64,000 nt of DNA from Cephalotrichum gorgonifer (lineage: Eukaryota; Ascomycota; Sordariomycetes; Microascales; Microascaceae), in assembly GCA_900312665.1 (NCBI GenBank), contig ONZQ02000009.1, positions 728,420-792,419 on the forward strand, given 5' to 3'. Of the stretch, positions 11,136 through 23,023 are shown in pieces. Within the stretch, counting starts at the first letter, position 1; the number at the start of each line of letters is the position of its first letter. Under the pieces are notes generated by a model. That model did no database searches. It worked only from the letters and a program-made list of their open reading frames with translations, and had not been told where the DNA came from. A program made the position numbers and the translations under genes.

Positions 11136-13049
11136 GCGCGGATTTCATGGTTGGGGGGGAGGGGAGGCTACTTTTGACCTTCGAGCATTACTTGTACAAG
11201 TATTAATACGAGTACCAGGACTTGTAGCCCCGTGATCTCCTCCACTTATTTCGCCCTTGTCCAATACTCAACCCAGTGCGTGCTCGTACTTAGTATGTAT
11301 GGGGTTAGGAAGCCACTTAATACCAGGAGGACGGGTGTGGGAGGGTTCATGGGCCGAGCTGGCCCAGCTGATATTAACCCCTCTCCACCTGAGCATTTTC
11401 CTCGTTTGGTGCATCTCGGCCGAGGAGGGCACTCTGTGAATACTTGATGCATTATGTAGAACAACAGAGTACGTACCTGTGATATACGTAGGTACTACAT
11501 GTACGGCCATTTTATGTTGCCCCGTGGACTTCAGCCACCTGCAGCTATTAGTGACGATATTTCAGATCTTGGCTATTGATGATTGCGACTGGGAATCGGG
11601 AATTGTAAGAAGACACACCGGTTTGGGGTGCTGCAATCGATTAACGCCCACTTGTCAGATGCCCTCCTCCCACTTCCTGCTTTCCCGGAAGAGTAAGAAG
11701 AGAGGAGTCGTCCTCCTTGCTGCGAGATGTAAAGTCCGTTCCGTACAAGTACTCCGAGGCTCCGGAGATGGTGAATATCACTCCGTTCATTCGCCTAGTA
11801 GTTACATATACTGTAATAATCGGGTCTTTTGCATATTTTGGGCAGATGATATGTACTAACACTGCCGCCCTTTTTCTTCCTTGCCCTGTACCGATACAAC
11901 CTCCTAACGCATGTACAATGCTTACCGGTTCGGTCGGTCGCCCGAGGAGTACTCCCGTACCGACACCGAAGCCGAAGCCACGAGTAGAAGAATAAAAGTA
12001 AACATGCAGTGCGAGAGAAAAGAAAAAGCAATTCCACAGCCCATCGGGGGTGCGCAACGCCACACTGGACTCTAGGGAACGAGAGGGAAGAAGAAGAAGG
12101 AAAAGGAAGAGGGACATTAATCTCCCCCAATCGTCGAACCGAACTGAAGAAGAAGAGGTAGAGGAAGGAAAAAAAAAACAGAATGGTACTGCGGGTATTT
12201 CTAATATCTAAAGTCTTCTTTCCTCTTCAACAACCCCTTCCTCTCTCCCCCTTCCGCGCCTGTGGCCTGACCCCCGCTCTTTCCCGAGAACCGCTACTTC
12301 TTTTCACTATATGTACTTCGGGTCCGTCTCCCCTGATATTGGACCTCCCTGCACCTAGCTTAAACTTCTTCGAACCGCCCCCCCGCCCGAAAAAATCCCC
12401 ACGCCTTCTTCCCCTATCCCAATGCCGGATTTCTTCTCTTCCGTCCCAGCCCTGTTAGGTGGTACGAAGTCTGCGGCCTCCCCCAAATACTTGAGTGGAA
12501 CTGGATAACCCTTCCTTTGGGTAGTGGGACCCACCCGTACTCTTCATATATTCAAGTGCCAAGGGGCCAACGTCATCGTCCACTAGGAGGGAACGGCCAA
12601 GCCGAGCTGGGGACGGACGCTACCTCACTAATCGCCAATTCGCTCTTTGGCCCCGATTGACGGCCGTTCCCGGCGGGGAGAGGAGATCGCGCCATCGATT
12701 CTTACCCGGAACGGATTTCCAGCTGCATATCAACCTTCGGATCCGACCGGACGCGAAGGAAGAAAGAAAAACCCCCTCCCGAGAGACCGACGAGCCGCGA
12801 ATCGAGAAACCAATAATAATACAACGAAAAGCGAACGAGACTGGGGTTACGGAGTACGAGAAGTGTGCGAACGGTACAGATAATTCTATATTTTGAGTGG
12901 CTTGGCCCCTTTCTTTTGTCCTTCGGCCCTCCCCATCGGCCGCGGGGAAACGTCTGCGTTTCCCGAGCCGGCTGGTTGGCCTTTCAAGAAAGGAAAATAC
13001 TCTCAACACAGCGCCGTCCCGGCCCTGGCGAATCCGCCTCCTCCCGACG
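11136..13049. other. Intergenic region and long leader of the Zn2Cys6 gene
   Basis: About 1.9 kb with no convincing gene. It holds a 14-base perfect palindrome at 11189, several TACAAGTA motifs, a purine tract near 12100-12180 and one TACGGAGTA at 12848. The frame of the next gene is open upstream to at least 12897 but has no ATG before 13050. Confidence 0.5.
11189..11202. repeat. 14-base perfect palindrome TACTTGTACAAGTA
   Basis: Two inverted TACAAGTA motifs overlap to make an exact palindrome, 54 bases after the rqc1 stop codon. The single motif recurs between genes across the window. Confidence 0.8.
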
Positions 13050-15596
13050 ATGTCGACCCCGACGGTCCCGGTCTCAGTACCGCACATGGGCAACGGGTCC
13101 TACGACCAATCCGCCGTCTCCGAGCAGCCGTCGCACACGCGCCCCTTCTCGCAGCCCCCCCCGACCTCGCAGCAGGGTGTCCTCTCCCAACCCACCCCCC
13201 AACCTCAGCAGCACCCGCGAAGCGTCAAGCGACCCAGGCCCGTAAAGTCCTGCACCGAATGCCGTAAGCGCAAGCTCAAGTGCGACCGCACGTGTCCCTG
13301 CTCGCAGTGCCTCAAGTCCAGCCGCCCGTGCAGGTACTCGGCGGACCAGGACGGCCGAGACTCGGATGGCTCCGATGCCGAGACGAACAATGAGGGTGGT
13401 GGTGCGAGGGCGCAGAAGAGGACGTGTCATCCAACGCCGACCGATGTTTCGTTCAACACCCCTGGGAGGAATGGTGACGGCCCCGTGGCACCGGTGACGT
13501 TTGAGGACCTCGTGCTGAGGATCGAGAGGCTAGAGAATAATGCGCTGGCGAGGAGTCCAACGAGGGCCGAGATGGGTAATACGGGGGCGATAAGGATGAG
13601 CGCCGCGGCGCCGGATACAATAAGGGGTCTTAGTGTGAAGAAGGACTCGCTGCAGACGAGGTTCTTTGGCCAGGGCAGCACGCGGGTGCTCCTCAACCTC
13701 GTGCGTTTATCCGTCCCTCCCCCATCACTCATGATGACCTATCGCTAATCTTTTTTCTGCCCCGGCACCCAGTTCGACGAGGCGAGACATTACCTGGTCA
13801 ACTTTAAGCGGATGCCCAGCCTGTGCGATGTATTCACCCGCCTAGAGGCACTGCAGAGGATACTGAGGGAGCAGCACCGTGTGGCTACGACTCCTATGAC
13901 CGTCTTCGTCGACTCGATGTTACCTATACGGAAGAGAATGAGCGACATCATGCCCTCCAAGCCCGTCTGCGACAGGTTACTTGCGAGTTATATTGAAACC
14001 AACGAGATCAACTATCGCATACTCCACCTGCCGACCTTCACGGCCCAGTACAGCAACTTCTGGGATAAGAACCGGCCACAGCCCGACTACTTCCTCCCTC
14101 AGCTCCTCGCCGCCCTCGCCATCGGAACGAGATTCATATTTACCAAATCGGAAGGGGGCTACGCCGGGGCCGAGAGCCGTGAGGGCGTCCACATTCCCAC
14201 GGCCTACGCCCTTGTGCGGACCTGGCTCGACGGCTTGCGTGGGAAGCACAAGATCGACTTCACCACACTGCAGACTGAAGTGCTGCTGCTCCACGCCAAC
14301 AGGCTGATGTCTCTCGTGAAGCCGCACGACACGTGGTCCCAGATGGGTTATGTCGTGCGCATGGCTATGACGATGGGCATGCACCGTGACCCGGACGAGT
14401 TCGAGGAGCTGAGCCCCTTCCAGGGTGAGCTGCGCCGCCGCCTCTGGTATACCATTGTCGACATGGATGTCTACATCTCGCTCGCGTGCAACCTACCCTG
14501 CACCGTCCGCGAGGGGGACTATACCTGCCGCCCGCCGCGGAACCTCGACGACCGCGACCTCCACGAGGGCATGGCAGCCCTGAGGCCTGGGAGGCCGATC
14601 GAGGACCATACCGACTCTCAGATCCAGGTGTACGCGTGCTTAGCGCTACCTCTGCGCGTCAGGGTCTCGCACCTCGTCGGCCGCGTCGACACCATCCACG
14701 ACCTCGGCGAGGTCATTGACGTGGGTCGGAGGCTCGACAAGTTGACGCAGGATATAGAGGTTGTGTTCCCGCGACACGGCCCCGGGGAGCGTCCCCACAG
14801 GTTTAGGGAGTGGCGGTCGCGCATGCTCATAGACCTGCACATTCGCCGCCCGTTGCTAGCTCTCTACCGACCCTTCGCGATGGGGGTCCCCGACGCGCCG
14901 CTCGAGGTCGTCCGGGTGTACATGCGGTCGTCGCTAGTCATACTACGGTACCTTGACGATCTGGACCCGGGGCACCCATTTTATGAGGAGATGTGCGACA
15001 TGTATATACAACTACTGAGACACGATATCATCCAGGCGGCGTTCAGTATCTGTTTTTACATAATGAATATGCCTGGGGATGAAGACTCTGGTATGGCAGG
15101 ACTGGGGGGCAGGACGGAGCTGGATGCCGCAGGGGCGGGCGAAGACCAGCGCCTCAGCTTCCCCTCAGACGTGCACATGCCCGGCACACAGGCGGGCCTT
15201 ATCGCGACGGTGCAGAAGTCGATCGACCTGCTCGTACGCAAGGCGAAGCCCGGCACGGCGGATCTGAACGACATTGTGCCACTAGTGACGACCTTTAGTG
15301 TGGCTAGGGGGAGGCGGCGAGACTACCGCGGCCAGCCCCTCTCGGAGGAGGAGAAGGCGCAGCGGCTCGCGAGGGACCTGGAGCTCGTGCTCGAGGGGCT
15401 GATGAGGAGTACCAACACGAGCGCCGAAAAGATCGGGATCGTGGTTGCGGAGGGAGCCGGGGGCGCGCGGGAGAGTGCAGGTCAAGCTGTGCCGGAGTAC
15501 GAGTACGGGAGGTCGATGGCGCCCAGAGGGTATACTTCGAGCGCGTCGTGCGAGAGTTGGGGGTATGCCGGGCCGATGTCGGGGATGGGCGGGTGA
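13050..15596 (+). CDS. Zn2Cys6 fungal-specific transcription factor
   Basis: Exons 13050-13700 and 13773-15596 (72-base intron) give 824 residues. The zinc cluster is complete: Cys68, Cys71, Cys78, Cys84, Cys87 and Cys94 (CX2CX6CX5CX2CX6C), with an extra Cys82, preceded by a basic KRPRPVKS stretch. The middle holds the fungal_trans domain, with YRILHLPTF, GMHRDPDEF and the typical RRRLWYTIVDMDVYISLA, LPCTVREGDY motifs. It should be a nuclear DNA-binding regulator; the target genes cannot be told. The N-terminus is rich in Pro, Gln and Ser. The start is the first in-frame ATG. The neighbouring downstream thiolase is not shown to be a target. Confidence 0.9.
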
Positions 15597-16712
15597 CGTG
15601 TGAGTGCGAGGCCCCATAGCGGACCGCTGACCTTAGTTTTCTTTTCCTCTTTGAGGGGCGGAAAAGGGGGGGGGAGTCAATCCGGAGATTCCCCCCAGGG
15701 TGTGTTCTCCTTAGGGCATTTCCTGGAGGGGGGCATATTTTGATGTACTGTGGATTTGTCTTGGAGGATATATGGGCCGGTCAGTGATGGGGAAAGCATA
15801 CGGGCGTTTTTTTTTTCTGTTTCCCTCCAGCATTCCCTGGGGTTTCCTAGTACGATGTGATGCCTGTTTCTCAGGACTGCCACTAGTCCCTGTGGAGGGT
15901 TATCTTCTGCTCCCCGAGCTTGATTCTAAGTTTATATTCTCTTTTTTTCTCAGGCCGCGGAGAACGGTGTGTCGCGTCCAGCTACTGGATGATTGGCGAG
16001 GACGTGAGATGTACTAGACGATTTACTCCCTATTGTTCTTCCTCCTATGCCGTGCGTGAGCTGGAAGGGCGGGAGGCCGTTGACCTCCTGCTGTTCTAAT
16101 ACTTGCTGTTTGTATCTGTACTGTTTGATGTGGAAGCCAGCTCAGGGTATTAGGGGTAGCTTTCAAAGTCTAGAGATAGTATCCACTTCATTAGAGAATC
16201 CCCCTCGGGGGGGATTTAGGGGGCTATCTTCACTTCACGACTATACATAGGGAGGACAGATCTGGAATCTACGAGGGGCTCGCCATGAGTAGACATGGGG
16301 GATGGTGGTCGAGGAGAGAGATACCTCGGTTGATTACGAGGGCCACCTCGTGAAAGAGAGTTGTGGGGTCGGATTTGCGGGGGAAGAGCTGTCCCTGTCC
16401 GTCCGGGGTGGGCGGGCCTCGGCAAGTGCGGGGCTTTGTGTGGGGAAGAAGGGATGCTGTTCCCACTTCCGCTGTTGGTTCTCACGTCTAGCTCGATTTA
16501 GAGATTGGAGGTTTGAGATGGTGTGAAGACAGTCCAAGGCGAAGGTTCGGACATGGCAGGGAGTATTAATACCCCTGCCTCCTAACACGAACCCTTCAAT
16601 ATTCACCGTTCGCTAAACCACAAATATACAAGTACGATAGTCTACAAATCCGCAACCATAACTGCATCCCTAATTCTTGTTTTATAACTCTACTGCACTA
16701 AGAGGATCCGCC
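15597..16712. other. Intergenic region before the thiolase
   Basis: This holds the 3' end of the transcription factor transcript and the thiolase promoter. A strong stem-loop at 16197 and one TACAAGTA at 16627 stand out; no gene is supported. Confidence 0.5.
16197..16216. repeat. 8-base inverted repeat with TCGG loop
   Basis: AATCCCCC, then TCGG, then GGGGGATT form a perfect stem with a four-base loop, 601 bases after the transcription factor stop. It could fold in RNA; no function is known. Confidence 0.6.
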
Positions 16713-18175
16713 ATGGCCCCGCCAACCCCCGTCTACGTCCTCGGTGTGGGCATGACCAAGTTCATCAAGCCGCGCGGGAAGGTTGACTACCCAGCCCTCG
16801 GCCTCGAGGCCAGCACCAAGGCCCTCCTCGATGCCCACATCACCTATGACGATGTCGACGCCGCCGTGGCGTGCTACTGCTACGGTGATTCAACGTGCGG
16901 CCAGCGCGTGCTGTACCAACTCGGCATGACCCAGGTGCCCATTTACAATGTGAACAACAACTGCAGCACGGGTAGCACGGGGCTGGCGTTGGGGCGAAGC
17001 CTGATTGCCGGTGGAAGCGCGGGAGGGGGAAAGGGGACGGATTGCGTGCTCGTGGTAGGCTTTGAGAAGATGATGCCGGGAAGCCTGAAGGGAAAATGGG
17101 AGGATAGGGCGAGCCCACTGGGGGGCGTCATCGCCATGATGGCGGACACAAGGGGGGTTACGGGCGCACCAGCCGCGGCACAGATGTTCGGGAATGCAGG
17201 GGTGGAGTACATGGAGAAGTGAGTCTCTCCCCCCCCTCCGTCCCTCATCTATCTGCTACTCTTGACCCTCCCAAGTAGCGGAAAAGTGACTAACACCGGC
17301 CCAGGTACGGCGCGACCGAGGAGGACTTTGCCGAGATAGCCCGCGTCAACCACGCCCACTCCCCCAACAACCCCTACTCCCAGTTCCAAGACGTGTACAC
17401 CCGCGAGCAGATCCTCGCCTCTCAGCTTATCCACTCTCCCCTAACGAAGCTCCAGTGCTGCCCTACCTCTGACGGCGGCGCGTCCGCCGTCCTCGTCTCC
17501 CAGTCCTTCCTCGATGCCCGGCCCCACCTCCGCTCCCAGGCCGTCCTCATCGCGGGCCAGTCCATGACCACTGACGCGCCGAGCATGTACTCCCGCTCCG
17601 CCATGGACCTCGTGGGCTACGACATGACGAGGCGCGCCGCGTCCGTTGCGCTCTCCGAGGCCGGCATCACGGCGGCGGACGTCCGCGTCGTGGAACTGCA
17701 CGACTGCTTCAGTGCCAACGAGATGGTCACACTCGACGCACTGGGGCTGTGTGACAAGGGCAAGGCTCATGAGATGGTCAGGAAGGGGGATATCACGTAC
17801 GGGGGCAGGTACCTTGTCAACCCGTCCGGCGGGCTGATCTCGAAGGGGCACCCGCTCGGCGCCACAGGGCTGGCGCAGTGCGCAGAACTAGTGTGGCACC
17901 TGCGCGGGTGGGCGAACAACCGCGGCGTGGATGGCACGAGGTGGGCGCTGCAACATAATCTCGGCCTCGGAGGCGCGTGCGTAGTGACGGTGTATCGGAG
18001 GGCGGACGGGGCGCAGGCGGTGACTGTCGCGGACGCGGAGGTGGCGGGTGTGAGCGGCGTGGGGTACAACCCCGCTGTCGAGGCGAGGGGGGTCACCGAG
18101 GCGGAAGCGGCGACGGTGAGGAGTAAGCTGGAGAACGAGTGGGCGAGGAAGGAGAAGCTCCAGGCGAAGTTTTGA
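16713..18175 (+). CDS. SCP2-type thiolase (SCPx thiolase domain only)
   Basis: Exons 16713-17218 and 17305-18175 (86-base intron) give 458 residues. It is a thiolase of the sterol carrier protein X type, which cleaves 3-oxoacyl-CoA, classically in peroxisomes. Seen: the nucleophile in NVNNNCSTGSTG (Cys84), the HDCFSANEM motif, and GHPLGATG near the C-terminus. The lipid-binding SCP2 domain of animal SCPx is absent. The C-terminus ends AKF, which is not a standard peroxisomal PTS1 such as SKL, so location is open. The chosen ATG has excellent context (gccATGg); an in-frame codon upstream at 16677 would add 12 residues that do not look conserved. Confidence 0.92.
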
Positions 18176-18319
18176 GAGGAGGGATTGGGGTCATGGTTCT
18201 CGCCTCTCGGAGTCTAGTATTCCCCCCTAGAACATCAGTTTCCGGACATTCAAGGCTGTGGTGTGGCTACACAAGTACTCCCAGCGTTCGTAGAAATGGG
18301 TATATTAACTACATAAACC

Positions 18320-19099
18320 TCACTCGTACCCCAGCTCCCTCCGAATCTGCTTCCGCCTCTCAATCTCCATAAGCTGCCATTCGTCATCGCTCAGCACCTC
18401 CTCGACGAGCGGTTCCCTAAACACTGTGCCCGGCTCCACCATGCTCTCCCTGCTCTCCCACACGTCCTCGCTGTTCGGCTTCCCGCCGTACTTCAGGAGC
18501 TCCTTCTTCCGGTAGTGCTCCCTCACCATCTCGTCCTTCACAGGGCCTGTGTAAGACTTGGTGCGCATGCAGAACCAGAAGTCGTCCCAGAGGTGGGAAC
18601 ACGAGCGTAGGGCGCCGTCGCGATAGACGGACGTGAACTGGCCGCCGATAGACTGGCACGCGTAGGCGAGGTCGAAGGCCTGGCGACAGGACATCGAGGT
18701 AGGGCGGAGGGAGTGCGCTAGGGCCTCGGTGGTCGGTGTTGCGGTGCGGGAGGTAGAGGTTGGGAGGGGGCCTTCTTCAGGCTTGGCGGACTTCACGGCG
18801 AGGAACGGGAGCCAGGATGAGAGGCTGAAGGCAGTGGACGGAGTGGAGGAGGAGGAGGAGGTGGTGGTGGTGGTGGTGGTTGGTTGCTGAAGGACTGGTT
18901 GGGTGAGCCCAGCTTTCGGGGCGGGTGTGTTTGGTTTGGCGTTGAAATCCGCCTGGAGTTCCATGAGGAACTTTTTTAGTTCGTCGGCGTCATGTTCGTC
19001 TGCAGTCTGTTTGGGAGGAGTCGGCGCGGGCGGAGACTGGGAGGCCGGAGGGGTTTGACGAGGCCGCTCGGAGGATGGTGATGCCCATAGCCAACCCAT
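18320..19099 (-). CDS. EMI1: Emi1-like twin-CX9C protein (DUF3128)
   Basis: A single exon of 259 residues. The C-terminal half carries Cys138-X9-Cys148 and Cys167-X9-Cys177 inside the DUF3128 core (RQAFDLAYACQS, SHLWDDFWFCM). Twin CX9C proteins are usually oxidised by Mia40 in the mitochondrial intermembrane space, so that location is inferred. Yeast EMI1 was named from early meiotic induction. The N-terminal half is low-complexity, with Thr and Ser runs from a triplet repeat. The ATG at 19099 begins MGWLWA and the frame stays open upstream without another clear start. It is divergent from YME2, with 452 bases between starts. Confidence 0.88.
   Translation of the reverse strand: MGWLWASPSSERPRQTPPASQSPPAPTPPKQTADEHDADELKKFLMELQADFNAKPNTPAPKAGLTQPVLQQPTTTTTTTSSSSSTPSTAFSLSSWLPFLAVKSAKPEEGPLPTSTSRTATPTTEALAHSLRPTSMSCRQAFDLAYACQSIGGQFTSVYRDGALRSCSHLWDDFWFCMRTKSYTGPVKDEMVREHYRKKELLKYGGKPNSEDVWESRESMVEPGTVFREPLVEEVLSDDEWQLMEIERRKQIRRELGYE
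18846..18881. repeat. GAG/GTG triplet repeat in the Emi1-like gene
   Basis: Triplet runs (gga/gag, then about seven gtg) on the plus strand encode the poly-Ser and poly-Thr of the linker on the minus strand. Confidence 0.7.
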
Positions 19100-19551
19100 T
19101 TTGGAAGATGTTTTAGTGGGTGTTGGACGTCGGCGAATCGGTAGGGGGTCCGGATGAATCGGAACTCTATGGTCGAGGAGCGCTCTTTGGTTCGAGCAGT
19201 TGAGGGGTGAATGAGGGGTGACGGCGCAATGGGTTTGTGTGGTTGACACAGGACGATGAAGAAGTGGATGGTGGAATGGGCGGCACGTGAACGACGACGT
19301 TAGTGTGGAACGCGACAGGCGATGATTTTCTAGGCCCGGAGATTCCCGCCATGGGAAGTGTGGGCCCGATGACCTCATCCACGCGCATGGCTACTATTAC
19401 TCCACACTCCGCGCCCGGACAGTCCATGAACAGACTGACAAGCTCGTGGACGGCCCTATCGTTTTACCAACCTCAACTTAGCTAGCTCCCTCAGCCTACA
19501 TGGAACTGAAGCTTCTATGAACTTCTCATAGACTTTGAGTCTCATACCGTG
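19100..19551. other. Divergent promoter, EMI1-like / YME2
   Basis: 452 bases between two divergent genes for mitochondrial proteins; no extra gene is seen. Shared regulation is possible but not shown. Confidence 0.6.
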
Positions 19552-22239
19552 ATGATGCTGAGGGGAAGAATGCTCTGTCCGCCCCTTGGGCGCGCCGTGC
19601 CCCGCGCGACTCTCGCCCAGCGACCGACTCCGTTCAGATACTCGGCAAGATGGGCTACCACGCCCGCTACCACGGTTGAGGAGGACAGCATACCTGTTGG
19701 GAAAGACCAGGGACACATATCGAAGAAGCAGAACGAAACCATCGCCTTCTTCGACAGTGAGTTTTACCGCCTTTAGAGCGTGGTATTAGCCGCCTCGCGC
19801 AAGAGGAGGAGACACTGGTTGACCATAGCCTGTTAGATCTCTTCCCGCTCAAGCTCACGCGCCTGCTATCGCAGTCGTGGAAGAACCAGACTGAGCTCGC
19901 TGCTCAGCTCGAGAGCCCGCGATTGGGTATCGCAAATCCTGTGCATCTCATTAAGCGGGCTACCGCCGGCCTTCCGATGACAATCACCGAGATCATTCCG
20001 AGGGTGAAGGACGGAGGAGCGTTTGTCAAGTTTACGTATAAAGGGGAAGTCACGCCGGAGGAGGTCGAAGGTATGAATTGTCCCACCCGATAAAATGACT
20101 GCCTTCTCACAGAGGAACGCACTAGCCAAACTTTCTGCCGCCCTGGAGGAGAAGTCCCTGAAGCCCTGGTTCAACCCCTTCGCCAAGATGGACGCCGGTA
20201 TCGTGAGGGGGATCCCTTGGCTCGAAGACCTCAACAGGTTCCCAACATCCAGGATCAGGATCGAGTTCCTTCCCCGGGAGCCGGGCGAGAGCGCCGTGGA
20301 ACTCTATCAGGAGACGCTCTACAGTCTCTTCCGCCAGTACGGCAAGATTGCCGAGATCTCCTCACAGCCGCCGGACTCTAAGGTGGTCCCGCGGTTTGCA
20401 TACGTCGACTTCGTCTTCGTGAGGAACGCCGTCATGGCGAGGAACTGCCTACATGGGTTCGTCGTCGGGGAGGCCCTGGGTGGCGGGAAGGAGGGGACCA
20501 GGCTGCGAATCTCGTACGAGAGGAAGATAAAGCCCCACAGCATCTGGAACTGGATCACCTCGCACCCGAGGCTCGTCATCCCCGTCGTCGCCGCCCTCCT
20601 AGCCGCAGTCACGGTCGCGGTCTTCGACCCCATCCGGAAGTTCTTCGTAAAGTCCTACGTGAAACATAGGCTCTCCCTCGCATCCAATAGCGTATACGGC
20701 TGGATTAAGAGCCACACCGGAACGCTCCTGAGCGGATACAAGAGGAAGGACAGGTTGGGACTCGCGGCCCTCTGGAACCAGCGCCAGGGGCTCGTCGAGG
20801 AGATTCAGAGCAACCTTGCGGACCCGACCGGGACCTTCCTCGTCGTGCAGGGCCCACGCGGTTCCGGGCGGGAGGAGCTCGTCGAGCAGGCGCTCAAGGA
20901 TAGGAAGTACGTCCTGACGGTTGACTGCAAGGCCGTCACCGAGGCCAACGGTGAGACCGGCGCCATCAGTAAACTAGCTGCCGCCGTCGGATACCGCCCC
21001 GTCTTCTCGTGGGCCAACAACATAAGCAGTATGGTCGACCTAGCGGTGCAGAGCACCACGGGCGTCAAGGCTGGTTTCTCGGAGACATTTGAGGCGCAGG
21101 TGTCTAAGATTCTACGTACGGCGGCCTCAGCGCTCAAGGAGGTCTCGCTGACCGAGAGGCCGAGGGGAGACTCGGGGACAGAAGAGGGCTACCTCGGGGA
21201 TCACCCAGGGGAGAGGGTCGTGGTGGTGATCGATAACTTCCTTTGCAAGAGCGAGGATAACAAGTCGAGTAGTAGTGTGTTGCAGGAGAAGGTGGCCGAG
21301 TGGGCCGCGGCGCTGGTGCAGAACAACGCCGCGCACGTCATCTTCGTTACTAGCGAGCCGTCCTTCGCGAAACCGCTCGAAAGGGTCCTGCCCGACCGGG
21401 CGCCCACACACATATCCCTCGGCGACGTCCCACTGGACGTGGCCCGGGAATTCATCCTCAGCAAACTGGAAGAGGATAGTGGGAGGGACGAGAAGAAGGG
21501 CAAGAATAAGGAGAAGAAGGAAAAGCAGGGCGAGAAGCGGAGACCTGACCTCACAGAACTGGACACGTACATCGAAACCATTGGTGGGCGCCTCTCGGAC
21601 CTCGAGATCCTTGCCACGAGGCTCAAGACCGGCCAGGAGCCCTCGCAGGCCGTCACGGAGATCATCAACCAGTCGGCGGCGGAGATCGTCAAGAATTTCG
21701 TCCTTCGATCGGATCCCGAGGGGAGGTTCTCCACTGAGCAGGCGTGGTGGCTCATAAAGAACATCGCAGAGCGGAAAACCCTCTCGTACGACGAGGCGCT
21801 GCTCCACCCCGCGCTCTCCGCGGGGCCGGGGCCGGCGGGAGCCGCGCTGGAGGCGCTAGCGTCCGCGGAGCTCATCTCAATCGTGACGAGGAGGGGAGTG
21901 CCGGTTGAGGTCGGCGCGGGGAAGCCGATCTACCGGTCTGCGTTCGCGCTGCTGGCCTCTGACACGGCGCTTAGGCGGAGGATGGATCGCGCGGTGTTGG
22001 CCTCGCTTGCTGGAATAGAGAAGAAGAAGATTGAGGGTTTTGAGAGGGAGCTGGCGGTGCTTGGGGGTTTGCCGCGGGAGGGGAAGGGAGCCGAGGGGAG
22101 GGTAGGATATCTGCTGGAAAAGATGATGGAGAGCCAGGGGAAGATTGTGGGGTTCGAGGGCGAGATGGAGAAGTTGAAGGGGAAGGGCAAGGGGAAGCGG
22201 AGCGGCGGGGGAAAGAGGTGGTGGGAGGTTTGGAGGTGA
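19552..22239 (+). CDS. YME2: Mitochondrial escape protein Yme2 (RNA12 family)
   Basis: Exons 19552-19756, 19837-20070 and 20126-22239 give 850 residues, the usual size. The second intron is 55 bases: a nearer CAG at 20112 would break the frame, while CTAG at 20125 restores it as EEVEAKLSAALEEKSLKPW. Layout: basic presequence, an N-terminal conserved block (LTRLLSQSWKNQTELAAQLESPR), an RRM-like segment (RIRIEFLPREPG to YVDFVFVRNAVMARNCLHG), one membrane span near HPRLVIPVVAALLAAVTVAVF, then an intermembrane-space NTPase-like domain with a Walker A-like GPRGSGREEL and a Walker B-like VVVVIDNFL. Yeast Yme2 is an inner-membrane protein that affects nucleoid structure and mtDNA escape. ATG codons occur at 19552 and 19555; the first was taken. 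Confidence 0.93.
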
Positions 22240-23023
22240 GTCGCGTGGGAATGTTAGTGTATGATAGATACCGTGGGGATACCCCGCCCACCCTTGCTCG
22301 TCGTGTATGATACTTGGGGAGACTCTACTTTGTATCGAGAATAACCTTTACTATGCGATCTGCATACTTGTCCTGCACGCCTCCCTTTAAACCCGTGATT
22401 ATTATGGTCGGAGGTGAGTTCACAGGCTCTGGGAATGAGATGTAACACGACATATATATGTATCTCAGCTGAGGCTCTCCCCACGGCCATGAAGAAGATG
22501 CGCAAGTAGACGAGGGGCTCAATGAATTGAGGGTATTAATATTAGAGCCCAGATCAAAACGGAACGCGAGTGGATCACACCCCAAGCCTACCTTGGCTCT
22601 GGCCCCTAGCCAATTCTGGTCCCCGTTCCTCTTGTAACGATTCCGGTCCCTCCTCCTATGTTCCATCTCCAAGCATAAGGATAAGATTCACCTCCCCCAT
22701 CCCTCCCTTGATATACTGTTTCCCCTTCGCCTGCTAAAACGAAACAATATACGAGCCCATAGGACCAGGGAAAAACGAAGGAAAAGAAAGAAAAAAGAAC
22801 TCCCGGGACTTGGCCCCGCTTCCCACCCACTCATTCCAGTTGATTTCTCCCCAACTCCGGCCCCTCCACCCTTGCGCTGCCCGTGAACAAAAGCCAGAAA
22901 ATATACTCCATTCGTTTTTTTCCCTTTCGAAAGGGTTGGGGGCGGGGGGGGGACTATTTTTGCGTGACCCAACTGGAAAAACGAAAAAGAAAAAGGAGGA
23001 CCAGGAATGGGAAACTGGCGCTG
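22240..23023. other. Convergent intergenic region, YME2 / CENP-C
   Basis: 784 bases of 3' sequence from two convergent genes. It has A-rich and G-rich tracts (22760-22810, 22940-22952) and no credible coding frame. Confidence 0.6.

Noticed and set aside
21127..21807. 226-codon reverse frame inside YME2
   Set aside because: It lies antisense within exon 3 of a conserved gene and shows no family resemblance.
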